Assembly: GCF_030272615.1 (NCBI RefSeq)
Contig: NC_081406.1
Location: 109,629,283 to 109,693,282 of the forward strand
Source of the DNA: Cryptomeria japonica
Taxonomy: Eukaryota; Streptophyta; Pinopsida; Cupressales; Cupressaceae
Length of the DNA: 64,000 bases
Direction: 5' to 3'
Shown: positions 35,022 through 47,108 of the stretch, piece after piece
How the letters are laid out: every line of letters begins with the position of its first letter
Position numbering within the stretch: position 1 is the first letter of the stretch
Notes under the pieces: model-generated
The model's input: only the letters and a program-made list of their open reading frames with translations
Databases searched by the model: none
Told to the model about the DNA's origin: nothing
Translations under genes and position numbers: made by a program

Positions 35022-35880
35022 GATGACAAAAATTGTTTGATCAGAGGAAAAGGCACTATATCTTTTGAGGGTACGCACAATACTGACAATGTTTATTATG
35101 TTGAAGGTTTGAAGCACAATCTTTTGAGTGTTGGTCAATTAGTTGAAAAGGGATTTCAGTTACAATTCAAGAATGGTAAATGCAAAATCATGAATAGAAC
35201 TGGTTTGGAGATTGCAACCGGTAATCAAACTAGAGGTAATATATTTTATTTGAATAACAGTGAAAAGACATGCTTGATTGCACATATTGATGAAAGTTGG
35301 TTATGGCATAAAAGACTCTGTCATGAAAATTTTGATTGCATTATAAAGATTAGTTCATCTAAGGCAGTAAGGGATTTACCTAAGATTGTAAAACCTCATA
35401 ATCCTGTATGGAAGGAATGTCAAATGGGAAAGCAAGTTAGAACAACTTTTAAGAGTATTTATGAGAAATCCAATAATGTTCTTCATTTAATTCATACTGA
35501 CTTGTGTGGTCCGGAAAGAACAAGAAGTCTACAGGGAGATAGATACTTTATGCTAATCATTGATGATTATTCTAGAATGTGTTGGGTTACTTTTTTTAGG
35601 GAGGAATCAGAAGCTTTTGGGAAATTCAAATTATTCAAGGCACTGGTAGAGAATAAAACCGGTCAAAAAATCAAATGTTTAAGATTAGATCAAGGAGGTG
35701 AATTTACATCTAAGGAGTTCAATACATTTTGTGAAGTGAATGGAAATAGAAGACAACTATCAACACCTTGGACACCTTAGCAAAATGGTGTTGTGGAAAG
35801 GAAGAATAGAACTATTTTGGATGCAACTAGAAGCATGATATCAGAAGAAAATCTACCTCATGTGTACTAGGAGAGAAGAA
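35022..35880 (+). pseudogene. D GAG-pre-integrase and integrase core
   Basis: In frame from 35037: GTISFEGTHNTDNVYYVEGL, LLSVGQLVEKGF, the HHCC region (WLWHKRLCHENFDC and WKECQMGKQ), HTDLCGP (Asp), a DDYSRMCWVTFF segment, LRLDQGGEF (Asp) and, past a TAG that replaces Gln at 35778-35780, NGVVERKN (Glu). A second TAG at about 35868 stands for Trp in VYWRE. After this the reading continues one frame over. Confidence 0.87.
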
Positions 35881-37680
35881 ATGAATACAACGGTTTACAC
35901 TCTCAATAGAGTTCACATCAAAGGTGAAACCGCTAAGACACCCTATGAATTATGGTTTGGTAATATTCCTACTTTTAAATACTTCAGAATATATGGAAGC
36001 AAATGCTACATTAGGAGAGATGAGTATATTGGTAAATTTGATCCTAGAAGTGATGAAGGAATATTTCTTGGTTATTCATCTATGAGAAAAGCATATATAT
36101 GTTTAAATAAAAGATTGCAGAAAATCATTGAGAGTGCAAATGTGAAGATAGATGAACAATTTAGAGGAAATTCAAGGTCTATGGATTCTGAACCGGTAGT
36201 TGAGATGATCATAAATGAACCTATACAGAGTGCACTGGTATAGAATGTGGATCCAATCACATCGACATCATCAAAAAATTCCACAGTGATTGAAGAACAA
36301 CAACAAGTGAACACACCCAGGTATGTAAGACTAAATCACTCTGAAAGTCAGATAATTGGGAAGAAGTATCAAGGAGTTATGACAAGAGGAAGACTAGAAA
36401 ATGAAGAGGTATGTTTAATTTCTCAAATTGAACCAGCATCTATTATTGAGGCATGTGAAGATAAACATTGGATTAAAGCTATGGAAGATGAATTAGAACA
36501 AACTGAAAAGAACAATACATGGACATTGGTTCCCCAGCCTAAAGACAAAATTGTAATTGGAACTAAATCAGTATTCAGAAATAAACTTAAAGAAGATGGT
36601 AAGGTAATCAGATAAAAAGCAAGATTAGTGTGTAAGGGATATTTACAGAAAGAGGGAATTGATTACAATGAAATCTTTGCACCGGTAGCTAGAATTGAGG
36701 CAGTCAGATTATTTCTTGCATTTGCAGCCCACAAGAACTATAAAGTATATCAAATGGATGTAAAATGTGCATTTCTGAATGGTGATCTTGAAGAGGAAGT
36801 TTACATTGAACAACCTGATGGATTTTCATTGACAAATGACAAGGATATGGTTTGCAGATTAAGGAAAGCTTTATATGGATTGAAGCAAGCTCCTAAAGCT
36901 TGGTATGCTAGATTGGACAAATATCTTTTGAAGCTTGGTTACGCTAAAGGTAATGTTGACAACAACTTATATTTCAAAGTGACTAATGAAGACATCTTGT
37001 TTATTGAAGTTTTTGTTGATGACATCATTTTTGGAGGTGAAGATGGATCGTGTAAAGACTTTGCTAATAAGATGGAGGAAGAATTTGAAATGTCTATGAT
37101 TGGGGAGATAAAATTCTTTTTAGGATTGCAGATTTCACAGACTGATAAAGGTATATTCATATATCAAACAAAGTACTTGAAGGAACTACTGAAGAAATTT
37201 GGTATGGAAAACTCTAAACCGGTAAGTACTCCTATGACTACAACTGATAAATTGATATTTAAGGATGATTCAGCTCCTGTTAATCCAACAAGATACAAAT
37301 CTATGATTGGAGGTTTACCGTATTTAACACAAACAAGACTTGATATAATGAATGCAATGTGTATTGTTTCAAGATTTCAGAGTAATCCTATAGAAAATCA
37401 TGAATCAACAGTGAAAAGGATTTTTTGGTATTTACAAGACACAACAAATCTTGGTTTATGGTATCCCAAAGATGAAAATTTTGATTTATGTGCATACACC
37501 GATGCTAATTGGGAAAGAGATGTAGATGATAGAAAGAGCACCACCGATAGGGCATTCTTTCTTGGTAGTAGATTGATTTCATGGTTGAGAAAGAAACAGA
37601 GTTGTACATAATTATCAACAGCAAAATCAGAATATGTTGATCCAACAACTAATTGTACTCAGGTATTATGGATTAAGCAA
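35881..37680 (+). pseudogene. D integrase tail, RT and RNase H (truncated)
   Basis: TPYELWFGNIPTFKYFRIYG and DEGIFLGYSSMRKAY (integrase tail), a linker with TAG at 36241, IGTKSVFRNKLKEDG, then a TAA at 36613. RT runs 36628-37300 with [50 protein letters not shown] and the active site [11 protein letters not shown] intact. RNase H has [19 protein letters not shown] and a stop at 37609-37611. It is cut at 37680 before the later catalytic Asp residues. Confidence 0.88.
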
Positions 37681-39230
37681 CTGACCTCATGAAGGGGTAC
37701 AACCCCTAGCTGACTTCTAAGATACTCAAAAGTAATCTTAGATAGAGGTTTAGTAAAGATATCTACAAGCTGCTTCTTGGTAGAAACATGCTCCAAGATC
37801 ACATCTTTACTCTATACTTTTTCCCTTAAGAAATGATACTTCAATTCAATAAGCTTGGTTCATGCATGCAAAATAGGGTTCTTGAAAATATTTATGGAAC
37901 TTGTATTATCACATAAAATCTTTACAGGTTCTGAAATATTCATCTTAAAAGTTTCCAAAATGTGCCTCATCCAGATAGCTTGAGTACAATTCATGTAAGT
38001 TGCAACACACTTAGCTTCAACAATAGATTGTGAAGTACAACTTTGCTTCTTACTACTCCATGAAACAAGTCTTTCTCCAATAAAAAATGCTCTATCGATT
38101 GTTCTTTTTCGATCATCAACATTTCCTACCCAATCTACATCTGTGTACACCTTCAAGTCAAAATTTCCTCCATATGGATACCATAATCCATATTAAAAAT
38201 TACCTTTAAAATATTTAAAAATCATCTTGGTTGCTATCAAATGTGTTTCCTTAGGATTCTCCTGGAATATAGCAACTATGCCAACTGCATGAGCTATATC
38301 TGGTCTACTGTGAACAACATAGTTCAATTTTCCAGTCATTGACCTATATTCCTTCTCATCAACAACTGTAGATTCATCTTCTTTAGACAACTTACAACCT
38401 GTAACCATTGGTGTCCCAACTAGTTTGCAGACACTCATGCCAAATGTCTTCAAGACCTCTTTCACATACTTAGATTGTGTGATGAAAATACCATTCTTCA
38501 TTTGCTGTATTTGAAATCCTATGAAATTTTTTATTTCTCCCACTAAAGACATTTCAAAATCATTTTTCATTTCATCTGCAAAACTATTGATCATGTCATC
38601 ATTACCTCCAAATATGATATCATCTACAAATACTTCGCTGACTAGTATTTTATCTCCTTCAGATTTGAGATATCTGTTACTATCATCATTGGTTCTTAGG
38701 AAGCCTATCTTCGTCAGATGTGTATGAAGCCTTTCATACCATGCTCTCAGTGCCTGATTTAATCCATATAAATCGTTATGCAGTATACATACCGTGTCTT
38801 TCTCACTAGTTAAATCATAACCATCGGGCTGATCAATGTATACTTCTTCTTCCAGTATCCCATTCAAAAATGTTGACTTAACATCCATCTGGTATACCTT
38901 GAATTTCTTATGTGGTACAAATGCAAGTAAAGTTCTGACACCTTCCAGTCTTGCCACTAGTGCAAAAGTCTCACCATAATCTTCTCCTTCCTCTTGTGCA
39001 TAACCTTTGCAAACAAACCTAGCTTTGTTAAGAAACTACAACACCATCTTCATTCAACTTGTTCCTAAATACCCACTTATTACCTATCACATTTTTATTT
39101 ACTAGTCGGGGTACTAGGGTCCATGTGTTGTTCTTCTCTATTTGATCTAGTTCCTCCTCCATAGCTTTAACCCAATGATCATCACCAAATGCTTCCTTAG
39201 TAGTTCTTGTTTCAATAATGGAGATCATGT
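37681..39230 (-). pseudogene. C RNase H and RT
   Basis: Minus strand. RT (38957 to 38193) has RLEGVRTLLAFVPHKKFKVY, MDVKSTFLNGILEEEVYIDQ and the intact catalytic [14 protein letters not shown]. RNase H (38156 to about 37690) has VYTDVDWVGNVDDRKRTIDR, SWSSKKQSCTSQS and ILCDNTSSINIFKNP, then a stop, and the tail to GVVPLHEV. Upstream, 39228-39028, is the WVKAMEEELDQIEKNNTWTL linker. Stops and a frameshift separate the parts. The right edge of D is at about 37681. Confidence 0.87.
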
Positions 39231-40251
39231 AAGAATTCTCTCTGATTCATCTTCTGGTTAGTACTCCAGAATCCTTATCCCCAATAATCTATTCAGGATT
39301 GTGATTTAGTCTCACATATCTTGGAATAACATGATCATTATCTTCAGGTTTAGCTTCTTCATTATCATCATATTCTTCTGAATTTATCTATTTTGGTTGA
39401 ATTGGTACATTGGCATTTGCTTTGCTAGTTTCAGATTTCACAGTTTTTGGTTCCAAAAACAAAATGCAAGGATCTTCATCCTTTTTCTCCAAACTAGTTT
39501 CCTCTGAGACTTCAGGATATTCATCCACTCGAACATCAACACTCTCAATAATTCTCTATGTCCGGTTGTTAAAACACTTGTAGGCCTTACTCTTGGTAGA
39601 ATAGCCAAGAAATATACCTTCATCACTTTTAGCTTCAAATTTGCTAATATAATCACCTCTCTTAATAAAACATTTTCTTCCAAATACCTTGAAATAACTA
39701 ACATCAGGTGATCTTCCATACCAATATTCATAAGTAGTCTTGTCCTTACCTCTTTTTACTAGAAATCGGTTCATAGTGTAGACAGCTGTGCTGACAGCTT
39801 CTCTCCAGAAAGTTTTCATTACACCTCCTTGTATCAACATCGTCCTAGCAGCTTCAACGATCGACCATTGGTTTCTCTTTGTGATACCATTCTACTGTGG
39901 TGTCCTCGATGTAGAAAGCTTCTGTTTGATACCATTTTCTTCACAATATCTAGTGAACTCCTTAGAAGTAAATTCACCGGCTTGATCTATCCTTAGACAC
40001 TTTATCTTCCTACCACTCTCCTTCTCAGCTAAGGCCTTGAATGCCTTGAACTTACCAAAAGCTTTAATCTTATCTTTCAATAATGTGACCCACATCATCC
40101 TTGAGCAATCATCAATGAAGATCATAAAATATATGTCACCTTTAATAGTTTTTGTCCTTGTTGGTGCATAAAGATCTGTATGAACCAAATCTAACAAATG
40201 TTCCGCTAAAAAAGATTTTCTCTTGAAATTTGAGGATGTCATCTTTCCCAA
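39231..40251 (-). pseudogene. C integrase
   Basis: Minus strand from 40251: HLLDLVHTDLYAPTRT (first Asp), FIDDCSRMMWVTLLKDK, LRIDQAGEFTSKEFTRYC (second Asp), then TPQ and a stop where relatives have Gln. The NGI-VE segment and its Glu fall in the broken stretch near 39880. It continues 39840-39556 with KTFWREAVSTAVYTMNRFLV and KSDEGIFLGYSTKSKAYKC. Confidence 0.82.
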
Positions 40252-40790
40252 TTAACATTCCTTACATAGAGCATTAACTGGTTTGTCTAACTGAGGCAAA
40301 CCTCTCACTGTGTTGGACTTACTCACTTTAACAGTGTTCTCAAAGTTTATATGACAAAATGTCCTATGCCAAAGCCAACTATTATCTATCTTTGCAATTA
40401 AACAGTTGTTGACTTTAGGATTAAGGTGAAATAGGTTACCTTTAGTTTTCTTCCCAGTTGTAATCAGTTTACCATCATCTAAACTACTCTTTCCATTAAG
40501 AGAATTATTTTCCTTACCATTAACCATGTAGGGTGAGTCATTACCAAATCTTACAACTCCGCTATCAAATTCCTTCAAAGAAAGAAATTTGCTCCGATCA
40601 CCAGTCAGGTGATGTGAACAACCACTATTAATGATCCAATCATCAAAGTTATCCATCCTGGATACTACTACTTTCTAGTCTGATATCTCTTCTTTAATGG
40701 CTACAAATGCAATGTCTTTATTAGCATCATCATCATATTATTCATCAGTGATACCACCATCAACAACAATAAGACAATCTCTTTTGCCTT
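40252..40790 (-). pseudogene. C protease and GAG-pre-integrase
   Basis: The active-site segment reads DWIINSGCSHHLTGDRSKFL. The catalytic Asp has become Asn (NSG), while neighbours and the later VVRFGNDSPYMV remain. The pre-integrase part keeps SWLWHRTFCHINFENTVKV and ALCKEC for zinc binding. Upstream frame (about 40780-40660) is broken by stops. Confidence 0.83.
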
Positions 40791-41688
40791 TACCCTAATA
40801 CTTCTTAAATTTCTCTCGTTTGTTCTCATTATCACCATTAGGACAGTTAGCAGTTATGTGTCCAATCTTGTTGCATGCAAAACATTTCAAAGGTAATTTA
40901 TCTCTATATTTACCTATACCTCTAGGCAACCACTTGGCCAACAATGCTTCAAGATCAACTAAACTGTCTTCATCATCAACTTCTTTGATGGATCTAGATT
41001 CATAACTGTGACTGGAATCTCTACTTTTCCTCATAGATGGGTTAGAAATAGAAACTCTAAATGTAGATTCAGATTTCTGTACACTACCATCATAACCATT
41101 TAATTCAAAAGCAGTAAGCTTGCCAATGATTGAGTCAAGAGTTACCTTAGTTTTGTCAATGGACTTTAGCTCCTAAATGGCTGTAACTCAGATAGAGTAG
41201 ACCAGTAGCAGGGTTCTCAGTACCTTACTGATCACTATGGCATCTTCCACTTTACCTCCTGCACTCTTAATTTCACTGAGTATCTCTTTTATGCATTGAC
41301 CATAGTACTGGATATTCTCACCTTTTGCCATTCGCATGTCATCAAACTTTCCTCTTAGACTCTCTTCTTTAGAAATCTTAACATGGTCATCACTGCTATA
41401 AATCTCTTCAAGTTTTTTCCATACCTCATATGCAGTCTCTAGACCATGAACATCTACATACTCTGCATCAGACAAAGAACTGATAATGGCCTCTAATGCT
41501 TGATGTTTTTCTTGTTGCTCTTTCTTCTGATCATCAATCAACATCCTATTAGGTGAAACATATTTAGTATCGACATGTTCCCAATACTGGCTTCCTAGAC
41601 TCTTGATATAAATTTTCATTCTGTCACTCCATATCCTATAGTTCTCTCTATTAAACTTGAGACCTTCCTTCTTCATCATGATTTGCAA
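40791..41688 (-). pseudogene. C gag with intact zinc knuckle
   Basis: Begins at an ATG in the MQIMMKKEGLKFNRENY stretch; MMKKE matches the A gag start, so the second or third Met is the likely start. Capsid: WSDRMKIYIKSLGSQYWEH, AYEVWKKLEEIYSS, YGQCIKEILSEIKSAGG. A break near 41185 is followed by the nucleocapsid with CFACNKIGHITANCP, a full C-x2-C-x4-H-x4-C knuckle, the only intact one among the copia copies here. Confidence 0.87.
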
Positions 41689-41735
41689 GATCTTTACCTC
41701 AAGCTGTTAGGCTTAGACCTTAGAGGAAATGATAT

Positions 41736-41747
41736 GCTCTGATACCA
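41736..41747 (-). other. Primer binding site of C
   Basis: Plus strand GCTCTGATACCA, so TGGTATCAGAGC on the element strand, two bases from the LTR. Confidence 0.92.
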
Positions 41748-41749
41748 AT

Positions 41750-43119
41750 TGATGGTATGATAAAAGAATAAGTATCCGGTCAACTACTAAGAGGGGGAGT
41801 GAATCAGTAGATAGAAAAACTGATAATAACTTCACCAATCTCAAAAATCAATCTCTCAAAGTAAACTTAGAACTATCAATGTAATACCACTGTCAAGATA
41901 AAAACTCATAAGATAAACCGGTTGACTGTTACAACAAATTAACAGTAAACAACTTCAAACTCATAAACATCCAAATGCTTTTTCATATGTCAACAAACTT
42001 CATTTCTCAATGCTTCTGGTTATCATAACTTATCAAAGTAGTTAAGTAGTTAAGGAAATAAACCATAAGAACATAACCGCAAAAACATTCACCACTTGAC
42101 ACAAATATTTTTGACGTGGAAACCCAAATGGGAAAAACCACAGTGAGATGAGACTCACAAGATAACTATCTGAAGTCTTCTGAAGTTTTCTCTATTAGGA
42201 GCCTAGCCTGTTAAAGCTTTACAAAAGTTCTGTTAAGAACTGATCCTATTAGGAACCACCCGGTTAAGGGATTGACTACAATACCTTGTTAGAAGCAATA
42301 CCCTATAAGGAGTAACCTCGGTAGAGGTTTTGAAAATCCAAGCTAATGGATCACCTTGTCAGAGGATTTGAATAGTACCAAACTTGTTAGAGCTTACTCG
42401 ATTATGGGATTTCAATTCTGCTATAATTGCTAGAAAATAATAGGAGTTTTTTGATATATCTGAATAGCACTACACTTGCTTGATCATATCCTTTTCATGA
42501 TCCTATTTGCCTTTACTCAAACTGCAGATACATCATCCGGCTCAACAACCACACATTCAACTAATCTTTGCCAACTCTTTTCCAACTCTTAAACTAAACA
42601 ACTTCATCGACCTTATAAACAAATCAATTAGGTCAGTAACACAACAAAAACCTAATTATCATAGAGATTACAAACAAGTCGATTCAAGTATGACCGTTAG
42701 ATTACATAGCAATCTTTGCACATCAATCAAGAAAACCTTGATTGCTCCTTGATCATCGCTTCATCAAACGTAGTAACTCATCACGTGCTTTGCATTATAT
42801 GCAATATACTATCTCATTCCGTAGACAAAAACCATTGCAAAAACTCGCCAAAATCACTTGAAATTGTCTTCATATAATAATCATACGTGTCATAATCATT
42901 TTTGCTCATCATCAAATCATAAACCAATATAACCAATTCACCAAACTTAATCGGTTAGGGTTTATAAAAAATAACAGGTAGGGTTTACCGGTTACTGGTT
43001 CACTCCACAAATTCTTCCTACTGGTTACAAAACAATATTACAACAATATCATTACCAGTTAATTAACATCAATGACAACATAACATATCATTAATGCAAT
43101 CTTCATGCAAATGCCAATA
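41750..43119 (-). repeat. C 5' LTR, 1370 bp
   Basis: On the element strand it starts TATTGGCATTTGCATGAAG (the usual TG is TA, a single change) and ends CATACCATCA. It matches the A LTR and the remnant 31798-32687. Followed by the target copy GTACT. Confidence 0.9.
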
Positions 43120-43124
43120 GTACT

Positions 43125-44525
43125 AAATGGGTATTCAGAAATAAACTGAATGAAGATGGAGTAGTGGTCAGAAATAAAGCTAGATTGGTATGCAAAGGTT
43201 ATGCACAAGAAGAAGGTGAAGAATATGGTGAGACATTTGCACCAGTTGCAAGATTGGAAGGTTTTAGGACTCTACTTGCATTTGCAACATATAGAGGATT
43301 CAAGGTATATCAGATGGATGTGAAGTCAACATTTCTAAATGGAATATTGGAAGAGGAAGTCTACATTGAACAACTAAATGGTTATGATTTGACTGAAGCA
43401 AAGGATATGGTGTGCAAACTACACAAGGAACTATATAGTTTGAAGCAAGCACCTAGGGCATGATATGAAAGACTACATTCTCACTTAGTGAAGATTGGTT
43501 TTCTAAGAACCAGTGAAGACAACAATATATATCTGAAGACTGAAGGAGATAAGATACTGGTTAGTGAGGTATTTGTGGATGATATTATTTTTAGAGGCAA
43601 TGATGACATGTGTGATGACTTTGCTAATGAGATGAAAATTGAATTTGAGATGCCTCTGGTAGGAGAGATAAATTCTTTATAGGTTTGCAAATTCAACAGG
43701 TGAAGGAAGGTATTTGTATCACACAGTCCAAGTATCTGAAAGAGGTGTTGAAGACTTTTGGAATGGGAGACTATAAACCAGTTGGAACACCTATGGTTAT
43801 AGGCTATAAATTGTCTAAGGAAGATGATTTTGCATCATTTGATGAAAAGGAGTATAGGTCTATGATAGGGATACTACATTATGTTGTTCACAGCAGATCG
43901 GATATTGCTCATGCAGTCAGATTAGTTGCTAGATTTCAGAAAAGTCCCAAGGAGACACACATAGTAGCAACTAAAAGAATATTCAAATATTTGAAAGGTA
44001 CAATTGATTACGGATTTCGGTATCCATATCCTTGAGAATTTGATTTGAAAGTCTATATACAGATGCAGACTGGGCAGACAATATTGATGACATGAAGAGT
44101 ACAATCAGAGGAGCATTTTTTCTTGGAGGCAGACTTGTGTCTTGGAGCAGAAATAAATAGAGTTGTATCTCCCAATCAACCGCATATGCCGAATATGTTG
44201 CAACATACATGAACTGTACACAAACAATATGGATGAAACATATTTTGAAAGGTTTCAAGTTGAAAATCTCAGAACCGGTAAAGCATTTTTGTGATAACAC
44301 CAATGCAATAAACATTTCAAAGAACCCGGTGTTGCATTCTAGAACCAAGCATATTGAGCTGAAGTATCATTTTTTGAGAGAGAAAGTGCAGAGTAAAGAT
44401 GTGTCATTGGAGCATGTTTCTTCAAAACAACAACTTGCATATATCTTTACTAAACCTCTACCTAAGGAAAAATTTGAGTATCTTAGAGGTAAGCTAGGGG
44501 TTGTACACCTACATGAAGTTCATTG
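43125..44525 (+). pseudogene. A RT and RNase H
   Basis: Picks up A after [46 protein letters not shown]-type block with YQMDVKSTFLNGILEEE, the SLKQAPRA region followed by TGA for Trp at 43461, and the intact [12 protein letters not shown] frameshift at about 43680 separates the second half: KYLKEVLKTFGMG, YRSMIGILHYVVHSRSDIAHA. RNase H follows with ADWADNIDDMKSTIRG, FCDNTNAINISKNP and EKFEYLRGKLGVVHLHEVH before TGA at 44524-44526. Confidence 0.88.
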
Positions 44526-44802
44526 AGCAGATGTGGAAGACATTAGTCCCGAAGCCTATTGGAAATGTTGAAGAAGGATTGGTGTTGAGTGGAGCTACTC
44601 CACAGGGAGAGAAGCTAGTTGCAGAACAATGAAGTATGAAACTGTATGTTTTACTTTCAATTTGGCATTATTGTCAAAGGAGGAGAAGAACTATATAAGG
44701 GAGAAGATCTATTTTTGATTGATTGATAGCCAGTTACTAGCTGAAGACATGAAGACAATTTGTAGGAGAATATATGTGAAAATGTAAATCAGGATTCTTA
44801 TT
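44526..44802 (+). other. A 3' untranslated region, first part
   Basis: Contains GGCATTATTGTCAAAGGAGGAGAAG (about 44663-44687), a purine-rich phrase like those before copia LTRs. It is cut at 44802 by E, and the remaining part with the real polypurine tract is at 51151-51230. No gene. Confidence 0.7.
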
Positions 44803-46004
44803 TGTTGTCCATTTGGTCGAATTGATTATGTGTTGCATTTATGTTTAATCATTGATGCCAACACTAGCTATTTGGATGCTTTATCGATTCCCTTCTGGTC
44901 TCAGTAGGTTGTTTTTGGTTGACTGGATCCGACATGATCCGATAGGCTCCGGTATGACTTGGTTATGGAATTGGCTTATTCATGATACTCATGTTCATAT
45001 TCAATCAGATGGTTTTGGTCTGGTGATAGGATGCTATCTTGTTTTCTTGGAAGGTTGGCTTGTGATTTTGGCGAGGGTTTCACCGGCAGAGCTTTTGCTA
45101 GAGATCTTTCATGAATTCCATAAGCAATGTTGGTGTAGCTTCCAGTATGGTTTCAAGATGCTGTTGGTGATCATGTTCGAGATTTGGCAGATGAAGATCA
45201 TTTTTGTAGTGCGTGGACCTATATTGGGTCTCAGTTGGTCTAGGTTATGGACCGGTTTAATGAAGTGTGTGGATTAGAATTCTCGATACGTTTTCAAGAT
45301 GTATTATGTGTTGGATATTATTTGTTTGGTCTAAGGCCGACATGTTTTGTAATTATGTATTTTGCCTGGTGGCTGATCTGATTGCTTATGGTCGAGGGTT
45401 TGTATATATAGATGTAAGATCTTAGTGTAGATGATCATAGGATAATAATAAGGATAATATATGGGATATGGATATGTGAAAATAATTTAATATCACTCAA
45501 GTAGAGGATTTTGTTGATCATTGGGGATCAAATTGGGTTTATGTAAGAGGATTTAGTCCTTCGGTATTGAGCTTAACTGGAATTGTAGTCAAGCATAAAA
45601 GATGCTATCTTTGCAGTTCAACCCCTTCTCCGAATTGTAGTCTGGATTTCTATTTAGTCAGTGAGACTCCTTTTGTGATGAGTAGTGCGCTCTAGGTTGT
45701 TGGCCTTCCTGCAAGTGCAAGCCCCTCAATTGTAATTCACATAATACAAAAGTATTATCTGACTATGGGTAGGCTTCCCACCATGGTTTTTCCCTTTACC
45801 AGGTTTTCCACGTATAAATCTTTGTGTCATGTGGATGGTATTTATTCTGTGGTTATTGTTTATGCTTAATTGGTTTAACTACTATTCAAGTATTTGGTTT
45901 AAGAATTCTGATATTAAAGTTTTAATTGCTTAAGGTTCTGGTAATCTGTGACAACTGATTTACCCCTCTCTCAGTTGTCTTTTGGTTATTTGAATTGTCT
46001 AACA
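44803..46004 (+). repeat. E 5' LTR, 1202 bp
   Basis: Starts TGTTGTCCATTTGGTCG and ends GAATTGTCTAACA. TATA-like GTATATATAG at 45401-45410. C-rich block TACCCCTCTCTCAGTTGTC near the end. Matched by 50430-51145 over its last 710 bp. Confidence 0.9.
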
Positions 46005-46006
46005 AT

Positions 46007-46018
46007 TGGTATCAGAGT
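46007..46018 (+). other. Primer binding site of E
   Basis: TGGTATCAGAGT, one mismatch from the initiator-Met site, two bases after the LTR. Confidence 0.85.
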
Positions 46019-46079
46019 CCTGGTCCTCTTTGCAAAAAGCTTAACTACTTGAGGAAGATCCTTTGGCATCTAACAATTC

Positions 46080-47108
46080 AAGTTAATCCAATTCATCTGG
46101 AGCTATCTTTCAGATAGATATTCTGAGGCTTGATGGAACAAATTACACAGTATGGAAGATTCAGATGGAGACTCATCTGAGATGTCTTGGCAAGGATATT
46201 GGGATATCACACAGAAAGGTGTCACACCCTATAATACAGGATTTGGCAATCCTCCTCCAACAAACCTGGATAAGGAGCTTGAGAATGATTGTAGAGAAAG
46301 AGAAGCCCTCTTGTGTGCACTTTCTAATCAGAAAATAAAGGGATTAACCGACAAATCATTTGGAAAGGCTATATGGGATAAGTTGGAGACTCTTAATGAA
46401 GGTGACCCTATAGTGATTATTGCTAAACTTGATTGTTTATCGGGTGAGATATGAAAACCTGAAGATGGAAGAAGATGAAAGGATTATTGCATTCGTGGAA
46501 AGGGTAAATGAGATTGTTATGGGAATTCAATGTTGTGGTGGAACTCTGAGCGAAGATGAAATTGTTTCTAAAGTCCTGAGAGCCCTACCACTGGCTTACA
46601 AGATGAAGGCTACTACAATTAATGAGTTAATAACAATGGCTAATACATCTATCAATAGAGATACCTTGGTTGGGAAATTATCTGCTTTTGAGCTTGAAGA
46701 ATTTGGACCTTCTGGAGCTGTGAATTCTGAACTGACTTTTCATGAATCTGCATTATCAACTGGTAAGAAAGATTGGAAAGCTTTATATGAAAAGGAATTG
46801 GAGATATGAAGAGAGAAGATGAAGAATTTGAGAAACTTGAAGCACTATTTTCTAGAAGAGTACCTAAAGGACCGGTAGGAAGTAAGTATGAAGGAAAAGC
46901 ACCTTTTAAATGTTTTGCATATAATAAGATTGGTCATTTTTCATCTAGATGTCCTGAAAGAAATTCAAGATTTGAAGAAAGAGCTAGAAGATCATTTCAA
47001 CCTAACCCTGGATATCAAAACAAATATAAGTATAGGAAAAATATAGACAAGTCATGCTACATAGCGGATGAGGAAGGCATTATTGATTCTAATGATGAAC
47101 CAGCATAA
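46080..47108 (+). pseudogene. E gag, frameshifted
   Basis: Opens in the ILRLDGTNYTVWKIQMETHL stretch, shifts near 46200 (WDITQKG), again near 46440 (RVRYENLKMEEDERIIAF) and at about 46808. Copia gag blocks AIWDKLETLNEGDP, RVNEIVMGIQCCGG and SAFELEEFGPSG are all present. The knuckle reads CFAYNKIGHFSSRCP, so the second Cys is Tyr. Confidence 0.86.

Larger units (their letters stand above)
32688..37680 (+). mobile_element. Element D: family 2 copia, 3' end deleted
   Basis: 5' LTR 32688-33755, initiator-Met primer site, gag-pol 33813-37680, no 3' LTR. It stops inside RNase H at WIKQ and passes directly into the reverse end of C pol. Because D should sit inside the C 3' LTR, the junction at about 37681 marks a deletion that removed the D 3' end, its 3' LTR, the rest of the C LTR and the C 3' untranslated region. 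The 5-bp AGTAA (32683-32687) would be the left target copy; the right one is lost. Confidence 0.87.
31798..43119 (-). mobile_element. Element C: family 1 copia in reverse, inserted in A, itself hit by D
   Basis: Minus-strand Ty1/copia element with 5' LTR 41750-43119, internal part 41749-37681, and a 3' LTR remnant 31798-32687. The target duplication is exact: GTACT at 31793-31797 and 43120-43124. C is a sister of A (same gag start MMKKE, same LTR size), so one family member jumped into another in opposite orientation. Element D lies in the C 3' LTR, and the rest of that LTR, plus the 3' end of D, has been deleted. Confidence 0.88.

Noticed and set aside
44852-45277. 141-codon frame in the E LTR
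   Set aside because: Lies inside an LTR, has no domain, and no frame of comparable length is seen in the sister LTRs.
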